Part shown: positions 1 through 6,407 of the stretch, one piece after another | How positions within the stretch are numbered: position 1 is the stretch's first letter | Layout: each line of letters opens with the position of its first letter | DNA from: Flavobacteriales bacterium | GTDB lineage: Bacteria > Bacteroidota > Bacteroidia > Flavobacteriales_E > Vicingaceae | Reading direction: 5' to 3' | Length of the DNA: 7,759 nucleotides | Assembly: GCA_002402165.1 (NCBI GenBank) | Contig: NVVI01000017.1 | Span: 33,968-41,726, forward strand | Made by a program: the position numbers and the translations under genes | Notes under the pieces: model-generated | Told to the model about the DNA's origin: nothing | The model's database searches: none | The model's input: the letters and a program-made list of their open reading frames with translations, nothing else

Positions 1-1
1 G

Positions 2-229
2 AAGATGGATAGCATGGCCAAAGAACAGTCTGGGTATCTAGGTTTTGAGACAGTAAGTGGGGAAATAGGATTGTCTATATCTTATTGGGAAAGTTTAGAA
101 GCAATTCGGCAATGGAAAAAAAATGTTGATCACCTAGAAGCTCAAAATAAAGGAAAAACAAGTTGGTATAAAAGTTATAGAGTAAGAATAACAAAGGTCG
201 AGCACGAATATAGTTTTGATAAGTCATGA
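2..229 (+). CDS. ABM-fold protein (antibiotic biosynthesis monooxygenase-like), 5'-truncated
   Basis: The visible 75 or so codons match the C-terminal two thirds of the small ABM-family ferredoxin-like fold. The diagnostic blocks are GYLGFETV (a beta strand after the first helix), ISYWESLEAIRQWKK, the HLEAQ segment with the following WYKSYRVRI, and the final KVEHEYSF. Family members of this subtype are usually about 100 residues and have a first strand and helix that are missing here. The reading frame is open to the left edge, so the ATG at base 5 is more likely an internal methionine than the start. ABM proteins are cytoplasmic dimers with diverse roles (quinol or haem oxygenases, stress-related proteins); nothing here identifies the substrate. 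The sequence just before the stop overlaps a candidate promoter for the next gene, so the two genes need not be co-transcribed. The family call is confident; the enzymatic role is unknown. Confidence 0.82.
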   Translation, partial: KMDSMAKEQSGYLGFETVSGEIGLSISYWESLEAIRQWKKNVDHLEAQNKGKTSWYKSYRVRITKVEHEYSFDKS

Positions 230-244
230 TTTTTTGTAACTTTA
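214..244 (+). promoter_or_regulatory. Candidate Bacteroidota promoter for the 99-residue protein
   Basis: A TTTTG (214-218) lies 18 bases upstream of TAACTTTA (237-244). This fits the Bacteroidota -33 TTTG / -7 TAnnTTTG arrangement, with one mismatch in the last base of the -7 box. Transcription would start near base 250 and give a leader of about 45 bases. The -33 box lies inside the end of the upstream ABM gene. It is the only promoter in the window for which both boxes are visible. Confidence 0.5.
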
Positions 245-295
245 GAGGAGTTAACACGTAAAAGAAACGTTCCACCTAATTTAAATTTTATACCT

Positions 296-595
296 ATGAA
301 TGCAACAGCTACTATATCTGCAACTGCTATTGAAAAAGAAGATGTTCCTCAACTAACTTTCCCAAAAAGTGATGTGTTGCTTTCTGAAATGGAACAATCA
401 GAAAGAAAGAGAAGGATTGTTAGAGCCATGAAATTGGGTAATAATGGAAAATATAAAGTCAAGATTATATTCGAAGATTTAGAGAGTTTAAAAAAGGTTG
501 AAACTACGATATGGGGCGTAACTGAAAAAAATATTATTCTAAAAAAAGGAACTTTAATCCCTATACATAGAATACACGAAATAAAGTTTTTTTAA
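296..595 (+). CDS. Conserved-looking small basic protein of unknown function (99 aa)
   Basis: I do not recognise a named family. The N-terminal 30 or so residues are low in complexity (rich in Ala and Thr, then Glu and Pro) and look disordered. Residues 36-46 form a basic helix (ERKRRIVRAMK), and residues 50-99 look like a compact all-beta domain: YKVKIIFED, KVETTIWGV, NIILKKG and the closing IPIHRIHEIKF strand. That strand pattern resembles small SH3- or Sm-like barrels, and similar short proteins are, to my recollection, common in Flavobacteriia. Both points are inference. There is no signal peptide or membrane segment, so it should be cytoplasmic. The basic helix next to a small barrel would suit nucleic-acid or ribosome binding, but no binding motif proves this. 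It has its own candidate promoter and a strong terminator just downstream, so it is probably a single-gene transcript. The ATG start has no competing upstream start of note. Confidence 0.8.
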   Translation: MNATATISATAIEKEDVPQLTFPKSDVLLSEMEQSERKRRIVRAMKLGNNGKYKVKIIFEDLESLKKVETTIWGVTEKNIILKKGTLIPIHRIHEIKFF

Positions 596-616
596 CCAAA
601 CAAAGTAATTTAGATG

Positions 617-649
617 AACCGAAACTTGCATTAAGTTTCGGTTTTTTTT
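617..649 (+). terminator. Rho-independent terminator after the 99-residue gene
   Basis: A perfect 11-base-pair stem (AACCGAAACTT at 617-627 pairing with AAGTTTCGGTT at 633-643) encloses a five-base loop (GCATT) and is followed by a T run to base 649. It begins 21 bases after the stop codon of the 99-residue gene and isolates it from dsbD. The A run on the left side is short, so it should act mainly on plus-strand transcription. Confidence 0.93.
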
Positions 650-716
650 GTAATTTATTCAAGTTAAGATTACAATTATGTCCTGAAGATTACCAAATAA
701 CTAGGATTAAAATAAC

Positions 717-724
717 TAACTTTG
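717..724 (+). promoter_or_regulatory. Candidate -7 element of the dsbD promoter
   Basis: TAACTTTG is an exact match to the Bacteroidota -7 consensus TAnnTTTG. It sits 25 bases before the dsbD start codon and downstream of the terminator, predicting a leader of roughly 20 bases. No clear TTTG -33 box is visible 17-23 bases upstream, so the promoter may be weak or may need an activator. Confidence 0.45.
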
Positions 725-749
725 GAATCCTATTGTTAACATAGATTTA

Positions 750-2792
750 ATGAGGTTGTTTAAGAAATTTATATTATTACCTATAGTTGCAGTGTTTCTA
801 TTTGTAGCAAATGCTAGTGCACAAGTAGAGTTCCCTGAAGATAAAGTAAGCTGGGAGTTTAGCATAAAACAAGATGGGTGTGATGCTACCATAATAGCAA
901 AAATTACATGTGTAAAGCATTGGCACGTTTATGCTGCTAATTTACCTGATGGCTCATTTTTATTGCCGACAGAGATAGTGCCAGACAAATCAACTAATTA
1001 TGAGGTTATAGGGAAAGTAATAGAGCCAAAACCAGAGTTTTATCATGATGATGCAGCAGATGAAGATATTTATCAGCATTCCAACACTTTTACTTTAAAG
1101 CGTAAAATTAAAATATCAAGTAAGAAAAATTTTATATTAAAAGGCCGATTTTCGTTTCAGACGTGTGATGACAGCCATTGTTTACCTCCTTTTGATGCAG
1201 ATTTTAATTTAAAAGTAACAGGTTGTGGTGGTGAAGAGGAAAATATAGGAATCATTATAGATGCCATAGTTTCAGAAGAGGACACAATGGCTAATGAAGG
1301 AGTACTTCAACCAACCGAAAATAAATTAGAAATAAGTGAGATAATTCCAGATTTGGTCAATGTGGATTTAGAAAATCCTGTTGGAGATTGTGGTGAAAAA
1401 AAATCTACGAGTAATGTATGGCTTGTGTTCTTATTTGGATTTATAGGTGGTTTTATTGCTTTGTTAACTCCATGTGTTTTTCCAATGATACCTTTAACAG
1501 TTAGTTTTTTCACCAAAGGAGCTGGAGAGTCTAGTGGACTATGGAAGGCTATATTATATGGATTTTTTATCTTTTTGATTTATGCATTATTAAGCGTTCC
1601 CTTCCATTTTAATGCTGATCCAGCAGTTTTAAGTGAAATTGCGACAAGTGTAACGTTAAATATTATTTTCTTTATTGTGTTTGTTGTTTTTGCTATTTCA
1701 TTCTTCGGTTATTTTGAAATAACACTTCCAAGTAAATTAAGTAACAAAGCAGATTCCGCCTCAGAGATTGGAGGAATAGTTGGAATATTTTTTATGGCAT
1801 TAACATTAGCTTTGGTATCTTTTTCTTGTACTGGGCCAATTTTAGGAACAGTATTAGGAAGTGCATTAAAAAATGGGCCATGGCCAATTACAGCAGCTAT
1901 GAGTGGTTTTGGGGTTGCGTTAGGATTGCCATTTGCTATATTTGCGGCATTCCCAAGTTTTTTAAATAAGCTACCACAATCTGGAGGTTGGTTAAATTCT
2001 GTAAAAGTAGTTTTGGGGTTTATAGAAATTGCATTAGCGTTAAAATTCTTATCAAATGCAGATTTAGTAGAACAATGGGGTTTAATTAAAAGAGAAACAT
2101 TTTTCTTGATATGGACTCTAACAAGTCTTGGACTTGCTCTTTATTTATTGGGCTTAATTAAATTCCCTCATGATTCACCTATTAAAAAGTTTTCTAAGTT
2201 TAGAATTATTTTTACTGCAGCAGTAATTGGATTTACAATTTACATAGCTCCAGGAGTAATGAAAAGCCCCCCATGGAATCATAACTTATTAAGTGGGTTT
2301 CCTCCACCATCTTTTTATAGTTGGTATGATAATGATTCTTTTCATTCAGAATTTACTGATTTTGATTTGGCATTGGCAGAATCAATTAAACAGAACAAAC
2401 CATTGCTTATAGATTTTACTGGTTGGGCTTGTGTGAATTGTAGAAAAATGGAAGAAACGGTTTGGACTACTGAAATAATTAAGAAAAAGCTCGAAAAAGA
2501 CTTTATTTTAGTGTCTCTTTATGTTGATGATAGAGTTGAATTAGAAGAGTCTAAACAAGGGGTTTTTGAGTTTGAACTTGATGGAGTGAAACGCGAGAAA
2601 AAAATCAAAACCATAGGTAACAAGTGGTCTACATTTCAAACTCATGTTTTTAATAATAATTCTCAGCCTTATTATGTTATGTTAAGTCCAGACGGATATT
2701 TATTGGGCAACCCAATTGGCTACACACCAGATGTTGATGAGTATAATAAATATCTAAATTGTGGGTTAGAAAGTTTTAAAAAGATGAGGTAG
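750..2792 (+). CDS. dsbD: Thiol:disulfide interchange protein DsbD (protein-disulfide reductase)
   Basis: DsbD passes electrons from cytoplasmic thioredoxin across the inner membrane to periplasmic thiol proteins. All three modules are present. A signal peptide (cut near ASA, residue 24) leads to the N-terminal immunoglobulin-like domain (about 25-158) with its Cys pair C139 and C144 in TCDDSHCLPPF. The membrane domain (about 222-505, roughly eight helices) carries the redox Cys pair C242 (LLTPCVFPMIP) and C360 (SFSCTGPILG). The C-terminal thioredoxin-like domain (about 540-680) has the CVNC site at C561 and C564 in GWACVNCRKME. All six catalytic cysteines are intact and the length (680 residues) is normal for Bacteroidota members. 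A stretch at 600-635 between the CVNC helix and the closing strands also fits those homologues. Extra cysteines occur at C159 and C214 in the acidic linker before the membrane domain. The gene is monocistronic: a terminator lies upstream and a convergent gene lies 8 bases downstream. Confidence 0.96.
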   Translation: MRLFKKFILLPIVAVFLFVANASAQVEFPEDKVSWEFSIKQDGCDATIIAKITCVKHWHVYAANLPDGSFLLPTEIVPDKSTNYEVIGKVIEPKPEFYHDDAADEDIYQHSNTFTLKRKIKISSKKNFILKGRFSFQTCDDSHCLPPFDADFNLKVTGCGGEEENIGIIIDAIVSEEDTMANEGVLQPTENKLEISEIIPDLVNVDLENPVGDCGEKKSTSNVWLVFLFGFIGGFIALLTPCVFPMIPLTVSFFTKGAGESSGLWKAILYGFFIFLIYALLSVPFHFNADPAVLSEIATSVTLNIIFFIVFVVFAISFFGYFEITLPSKLSNKADSASEIGGIVGIFFMALTLALVSFSCTGPILGTVLGSALKNGPWPITAAMSGFGVALGLPFAIFAAFPSFLNKLPQSGGWLNSVKVVLGFIEIALALKFLSNADLVEQWGLIKRETFFLIWTLTSLGLALYLLGLIKFPHDSPIKKFSKFRIIFTAAVIGFTIYIAPGVMKSPPWNHNLLSGFPPPSFYSWYDNDSFHSEFTDFDLALAESIKQNKPLLIDFTGWACVNCRKMEETVWTTEIIKKKLEKDFILVSLYVDDRVELEESKQGVFEFELDGVKREKKIKTIGNKWSTFQTHVFNNNSQPYYVMLSPDGYLLGNPIGYTPDVDEYNKYLNCGLESFKKMR

Positions 2793-2800
2793 GGATACTA

Positions 2801-2986
2801 TTAGCGAAAAGCTTTATTTAATAAAACGTATCCAACCATCAGAACAATAACAGCAATCAAAACCAAATAGGTTCCTTTAAACAGTGCTTTATTTTTTTTA
2901 TGATCTTGGTAAAATTGATATCCAATTGCGATAACAAAAACAGTTATAAAAAATAATGCAAATAGTTGCTGTCCAGATGTAAACAT
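2801..2986 (-). CDS. Small two-helix membrane protein of unknown function (61 aa)
   Basis: Two hydrophobic helices (about residues 7-23 and 39-57) are separated by a short basic hydrophilic loop (YQDHKKNKALFKG). The hairpin topology probably has the lysine-rich loop in the cytoplasm. There is no cleavable signal peptide and no known motif. Its ATG lies only two bases after the stop codon of the Smr-domain gene, a spacing that suggests translational coupling and membership of the same transcript. It ends 8 bases from the convergent dsbD stop. The short length alone would not prove coding, but the tight packing, clean membrane topology and general resemblance to small flavobacterial membrane proteins make it likely real. 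Function unknown. Confidence 0.8.
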   Translation of the reverse strand: MFTSGQQLFALFFITVFVIAIGYQFYQDHKKNKALFKGTYLVLIAVIVLMVGYVLLNKAFR

Positions 2987-2988
2987 AG

Positions 2989-3243
2989 TCAGAATTTAAA
3001 GTGAACAAAAATACGTCCAAAATTCTTACTGTCTTTATCTATTCTATGGTATTTGTTTTTGATGTGTTTTTGCTGTAAAAATCGGATTACTTTTTTTTTA
3101 AGTTGACCAGAACCTTTTCCAGAAATTATTTCAACCGACTTAATTTTTTTATGCAAAGCATCATTTATGACATCATTTAATGCTTTGTCAATTAAATCTG
3201 ATTTATTATAAATTTCGTGAAGATCGAGCTTTAATTTGCTCAT
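2989..3243 (-). CDS. Stand-alone Smr-domain protein (MutS2 C-terminal-like, 84 aa)
   Basis: The whole protein is one Smr domain. It has the N-terminal LDLH motif (residues 6-9), a helix from about 14 to 32, the strand SVEIIS leading into the GKGSG turn (42-46), the QLKKKVIRFL helix, and a closing strand NFGRIFVHFKF. Smr domains of MutS2 and related proteins bind or cleave nucleic acids, including branched DNA and, in ribosome-rescue factors, mRNA. This copy lacks any ATPase or linker region, so its partner is unknown. The start was set at the ATG at 3243. A TTG at 3249 would add two residues but lies only 6 bases after the previous stop and gives no domain content. It is the middle gene of a three-gene minus-strand cluster, 12 bases after the secreted protein and 2 bases before the small membrane protein. 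Confidence 0.88.
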   Translation of the reverse strand: MSKLKLDLHEIYNKSDLIDKALNDVINDALHKKIKSVEIISGKGSGQLKKKVIRFLQQKHIKNKYHRIDKDSKNFGRIFVHFKF

Positions 3244-3255
3244 TAGCAATGAAAA

Positions 3256-3681
3256 TTAACCTGCAGAAGATTCAGTTACTAGCCAATTTCTATCTTGTTT
3301 TTTCATGCTTACATTTATGGCAATTTTATCGGTTTTTCTAAATGTAGCTTTTATAGTAACTACATCATCTTCAAACTTCATAATTTCAAAAACAAAATAA
3401 CTGTCTAGACTTCCTTTGTAGATTGATTTAAAAGTTTCAAGTTGTGCAGGAGTCATGATTTTAACTCTTTTATTAAACTTAAAAACGATTAAATTATTCG
3501 GGATTTTATCATCATTTAAAATGATTAGTGGAGTTTCTCCAGACATTTCAGATTCGCTAAAATGTTTTTTTAAAGCATGGAGGTCAATGGTTTTTTGAAT
3601 AACAGTGTTTATATCTCTTGAACTTTGAGCAAAAAGTAAAACGGGAAAAATAATGGCGAGTAATAGGATTATTTTTTTCAT
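3256..3681 (-). CDS. Secreted or periplasmic protein of unknown function (141 aa)
   Basis: A textbook type I signal peptide (MKK, then a hydrophobic core, LLFA before Q19) shows export; there is no lipobox cysteine. The mature part of about 122 residues begins with a helical segment (RDINTVIQKTIDLHALKKHF) and continues as alternating strands, including NLIVFKFNKRVKI, SYFVFEIMKFEDDVVTIKATFRK and a final DRNWLVTESSAG. The ending, a strand then a short turn and an xWxV strand, recalls NTF2-like or small periplasmic beta folds, but this is only an impression and I recognise no family. It is the first gene of the minus-strand cluster and carries a good -7 promoter element just upstream, so it probably sets expression of the Smr and small membrane genes. 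Confidence 0.85.
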   Translation of the reverse strand: MKKIILLLAIIFPVLLFAQSSRDINTVIQKTIDLHALKKHFSESEMSGETPLIILNDDKIPNNLIVFKFNKRVKIMTPAQLETFKSIYKGSLDSYFVFEIMKFEDDVVTIKATFRKTDKIAINVSMKKQDRNWLVTESSAG

Positions 3682-3703
3682 AACTAAAAGTTTAGGTATT
3701 ATT

Positions 3704-3711
3704 CAAATATA
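3704..3711 (-). promoter_or_regulatory. Candidate -7 element for the secreted/Smr/membrane cluster
   Basis: Read on the minus strand the bases are TATATTTG, an exact TAnnTTTG match, 22 bases before the ATG of the secreted protein gene. The predicted leader is about 16-20 bases. No obvious TTTG -33 box is present. Confidence 0.45.
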
Positions 3712-3832
3712 CGTAAAAAATCATCTTTTGTTTCATGAGACGCAGCATAATTATGAAAATTAGACCAATGTTAGTTTTTTGAAGACCTTTTGACGATTAT
3801 CTAAGATAAAAATATTGTAATACATAATACTC

Positions 3833-4429
3833 TTAGAATGAACTATTAGCAATTTTTATTTCATCATTTGCATAACTTTTTAATTCAGGAAAAAAGGCAT
3901 TAAAATCTTCTTTTAAAAGGTCTTCTTTTTCTTTAAGAATAATATAAGCTTGAGCCATATTGTTGCTGTAGTTACTTCTTTTAGACAGCCCTTTAAGTGC
4001 TCTCTCAATACCTTTAATTTCTCGGTAATTATATAGCCAATTGCTTTTTGCCATGAATGGCAAACGGATTTGGCTTTTTAGTGGTAAATGTTTTATACTC
4101 TTAAAAAGTGTTTTATAGATAAATACAGTAAAATCTTTTAGCCTTTCTTTTGAATAATTTTCCCAGTATTTAGCTAAAAAGTAATCGTAAAAAACATCTA
4201 TAACAACAGGGGTGTATTTTTTTTGATGATAACGAATTAGGTTTTTGCTATTTAATACTATTTTATGAGTATCAGTATAGGAATCTATTTTTCTGTGGAG
4301 TAGTATTCCTTTTTGAATTTCTAAGGGGTAATTTAGATATGCTTTTCCTTTAACATCATCTGCAATATAATTACCTATAATTAAGTCTTCATCATAATTG
4401 GATAAATAAAAATGTGCTAAATAATTCAT
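3833..4429 (-). CDS. acpH: Acyl carrier protein phosphodiesterase, AcpH/DUF479 family
   Basis: AcpH hydrolyses holo-ACP to apo-ACP and 4'-phosphopantetheine in the cytoplasm. The sequence shows the family's signature blocks in order: MNYLAHFYLS at the N-terminus, GNYIADDVKG (19-28), GILLHRKIDSYTD (41-53, with H45, D49 and D53 as likely metal or catalytic residues of the HD-like helical fold), and VIDVFYDYFLAKYW (76-89, with D78 and D82). The length of 198 residues agrees with the roughly 190 typical of the family. The ATG is set by the conserved MNYLAH start. The gene diverges from the M61 peptidase gene and is separated from the downstream secreted-protein gene by 151 bases that contain the latter's own promoter, so it is probably transcribed alone. 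The biochemical role comes from the E. coli family member; in Bacteroidota it is inferred. Confidence 0.9.
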   Translation of the reverse strand: MNYLAHFYLSNYDEDLIIGNYIADDVKGKAYLNYPLEIQKGILLHRKIDSYTDTHKIVLNSKNLIRYHQKKYTPVVIDVFYDYFLAKYWENYSKERLKDFTVFIYKTLFKSIKHLPLKSQIRLPFMAKSNWLYNYREIKGIERALKGLSKRSNYSNNMAQAYIILKEKEDLLKEDFNAFFPELKSYANDEIKIANSSF

Positions 4430-4476
4430 AAAAAAACCTTTAGTGTACTAATTATACCATTGATGTAAAAAAGCTC

Positions 4477-4484
4477 TAAAGATA
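4477..4484 (-). promoter_or_regulatory. Candidate -7 element for acpH
   Basis: On the minus strand this reads TATCTTTA, seven of eight bases of the Bacteroidota -7 box. It predicts a leader of about 40 bases before the acpH ATG. It lies 13 bases from the oppositely oriented -7 box of the M61 gene. No -33 box is evident. Confidence 0.35.
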
Positions 4485-4497
4485 ACTTAAACATAAA

Positions 4498-4505
4498 TAC
4501 ATTTG
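4498..4505 (+). promoter_or_regulatory. Candidate -7 element for the M61 peptidase gene
   Basis: TACATTTG matches TAnnTTTG exactly and is 24 bases before the preferred ATG at 4530. Transcription would begin near 4511, leaving a leader made almost entirely of A with a few T and G, typical of Bacteroidota translation initiation. The element covers the alternative TTG at 4503, which argues that this TTG is not a start codon. No clear -33 box is visible. Confidence 0.5.
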
Positions 4506-4529
4506 ATACAGATAATAAAAAGAAAAAAA

Positions 4530-6365
4530 ATGAAAAACATATTATGCGTGCTAGCAGTAATTGTAGCATTAAACATTAATGCTCAAAATGATAAGTACCA
4601 ATTTTATTTAGATTTAAATAAAATAAGTAACGACTTAATTCAAATCACACTGACTACACCAGAAATTAAAACAGATAAAATTATTTACAATATCCCTAAG
4701 ATAGTTCCTGGAACATATCATATTTATGATTTTGGGCAATATGTTATGGATTTTGAAGCGTTGGATAAAGATGGAAGGAGTTTAAGCGTAAACCAGTTAG
4801 ATAAGAATAGATGGGAAATTGAAAACGCAAAAAATATGACTAAAATTAGTTATTGGGTTGAAGATACTTGGGATGCAAATGTAGATGAATTAGTATTTGA
4901 GCCAGGAGGAACTAATATAGAAAAAGACGAGAATGTTGTTTTAAATAACCATGGTTTCTTTGGGTACTTTGATGGGATGAAACATAATAAGTATGAAATA
5001 AATGTTACTCGTCCAGAGAATTTTTATGGCTCCACAGGATTAACAACTATTAAAACAACTGGAAATATTGATCAGTTTACAACTGATAACTACATGGATT
5101 TAGTAGATGCACCAATTATGTATAATGTGCCAGATACTACCTCCTTTGTTATTGGAGGAGCAGAAATTTTAATTTCGGTTTATTCAAAAAACAAATCAGC
5201 AACAGCACTAGAAATAGCCGAGGATATTAAAGAGATATTGGAGCTGCAAAAAGAATACTTAGGAGGAACTTTACCAGTAGATAAGTATGCATTTATTATT
5301 TATTTATATGCTGGAGCGAGTGGTTCCGGAGGGAGTGGAGCTCTAGAACATTCTTATTCTTCTTTTTATTATTTACCAGAAATGTCGGCCGAAAGATTAT
5401 CGGGGTTTATAGTGAGAGTTGCAGCTCATGAGTTTTTTCATATTGTAACACCTTTAAATATTCATTCTAAAGAAATAGGTGATTTTGATTATATCAATCC
5501 TAAAATGTCTAAACATTTGTGGATGTATGAAGGAGTGACCGAATATTTTGCTGGCCATGTACAGGTTTATGGAGGGATGCAAACTCCTCAGGAATATTTA
5601 GAAGTTATAGAAAGTAAATTAACTGGAGCAAATTATTTTAAAGATGATTTGTCATTTACAGAATTGAGCTTAGGGTGTTTGGATGAGCATGAAAATCAAT
5701 ATGGAAACGTTTATCAAAAAGGAGCATTGATAGGAATGTGTTTAGATATTTTATTAAGAGATTATTCTGATGGCAAAGTTGGGGTTAAAGACATGATGCT
5801 AATGTTATCTGAAGAGTATGGCAAGTATAAATCTTTTGATGATGATAAATTATTTGATAAAATAGCAAAATTATCTTCATCAGAGATAAGGACTTTTTTT
5901 ACCAATCATGTAGAAGGGACTACAGAGCTCCCTTTAAAAGAAGTTTTAAATAAGGTTGGCATTACATTTAAGAAAGATGTAACTATAAAGGAAATTACTT
6001 TAGGAGGGATATCATTAAGTTATAATCCAGAAACTAAGCGACTATTTGTTGCTGATGTATCAAATATTAATGAATTCGGAAAATCATTGGGATATAAAAC
6101 CAATGATGAGCTTATTTCTGTGAATGTGGTTAAAATAGAGGTGGATAAAGCTCAAGAGCAAATGGATGAGTTTAAAAAGAATACGAAACCTGGAGATAAA
6201 GTTGAGGTTATAGTTGCTCGAAAAGAAAAAGGAAAAATGAAAACTAAAAAGCTGAAAGGAAAGGCAATTCTAGTAGAAAAGGCTAAAAAGTATTTAATTG
6301 AATTTAATGATAATGCGACTAAAGAGCAGTTGCTAATAAGAAACGCTTGGTTAGGTCAAAAATAA
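4530..6365 (+). CDS. Exported M61-family metallopeptidase (glycyl aminopeptidase-like) with degenerate PDZ domain
   Basis: From the ATG at 4530 the protein has 611 residues and starts with a clear signal peptide (MKNILCVLAVIVALNINAQ). A TTG at 4503 would add nine basic residues but lies within the promoter, so it is rejected. Family M61 order is visible: an N-terminal beta domain (about 20-190), a substrate-binding block GALEH (270-274), the zinc motif HEFFH (H300, E301, H304), then LWMYEGVTEYFAG with E334 as the likely third zinc ligand. A C-terminal PDZ-like domain lies at about 490-590. Family M61 enzymes remove N-terminal residues, with preference for Gly or Ala in characterised members. 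The protein should be periplasmic or surface-exposed; there is no lipobox. The PDZ lacks a clear carboxylate-binding loop and the usual GSPA block, so it may have lost peptide binding. The gene is followed after 42 bases by the histidine kinase gene with no terminator between. Confidence 0.92.
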   Translation: MKNILCVLAVIVALNINAQNDKYQFYLDLNKISNDLIQITLTTPEIKTDKIIYNIPKIVPGTYHIYDFGQYVMDFEALDKDGRSLSVNQLDKNRWEIENAKNMTKISYWVEDTWDANVDELVFEPGGTNIEKDENVVLNNHGFFGYFDGMKHNKYEINVTRPENFYGSTGLTTIKTTGNIDQFTTDNYMDLVDAPIMYNVPDTTSFVIGGAEILISVYSKNKSATALEIAEDIKEILELQKEYLGGTLPVDKYAFIIYLYAGASGSGGSGALEHSYSSFYYLPEMSAERLSGFIVRVAAHEFFHIVTPLNIHSKEIGDFDYINPKMSKHLWMYEGVTEYFAGHVQVYGGMQTPQEYLEVIESKLTGANYFKDDLSFTELSLGCLDEHENQYGNVYQKGALIGMCLDILLRDYSDGKVGVKDMMLMLSEEYGKYKSFDDDKLFDKIAKLSSSEIRTFFTNHVEGTTELPLKEVLNKVGITFKKDVTIKEITLGGISLSYNPETKRLFVADVSNINEFGKSLGYKTNDELISVNVVKIEVDKAQEQMDEFKKNTKPGDKVEVIVARKEKGKMKTKKLKGKAILVEKAKKYLIEFNDNATKEQLLIRNAWLGQK

Positions 6366-6407
6366 TAATTGGTTACTTTAGTTCCTTAAAATTTATTTAC
6401 CGACTAT

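Noticed and set aside
75..275. Minus-strand open frame of 66 codons opposite the ABM gene
   Set aside because: It lies antisense to a recognisable ABM domain, and its hydrophobic Phe/Tyr/Leu-rich product is what AT-rich antisense sequence yields.
1307..1516. Minus-strand open frame of 69 codons inside dsbD
   Set aside because: It is fully antisense to the well-supported DsbD linker and first membrane helix, with no own start context.
3247..3249. TTG as the start of the Smr-domain gene
   Set aside because: It adds only two residues, while an ATG two codons later precedes the conserved LDLH block with better spacing.
3797..3809. Small hairpin TTATC-TAA-GATAA downstream of acpH
   Set aside because: The stem is five mostly A-T pairs with no convincing U tract positioned after it; too weak to call a terminator.
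3781..3925. 11-base inverted repeat GAAGACCTTTT (3781-3791) and AAAAGGTCTTC (3915-3925)
   Set aside because: The arms are 123 bases apart, one lies within acpH coding sequence, and several matches of this length are expected by chance in an AT-rich window of this size.
6373..6380. TTACTTTA as a promoter for the histidine kinase gene
   Set aside because: It mismatches the -7 consensus at two positions, including the second base, so it is mentioned only as a weak possibility.
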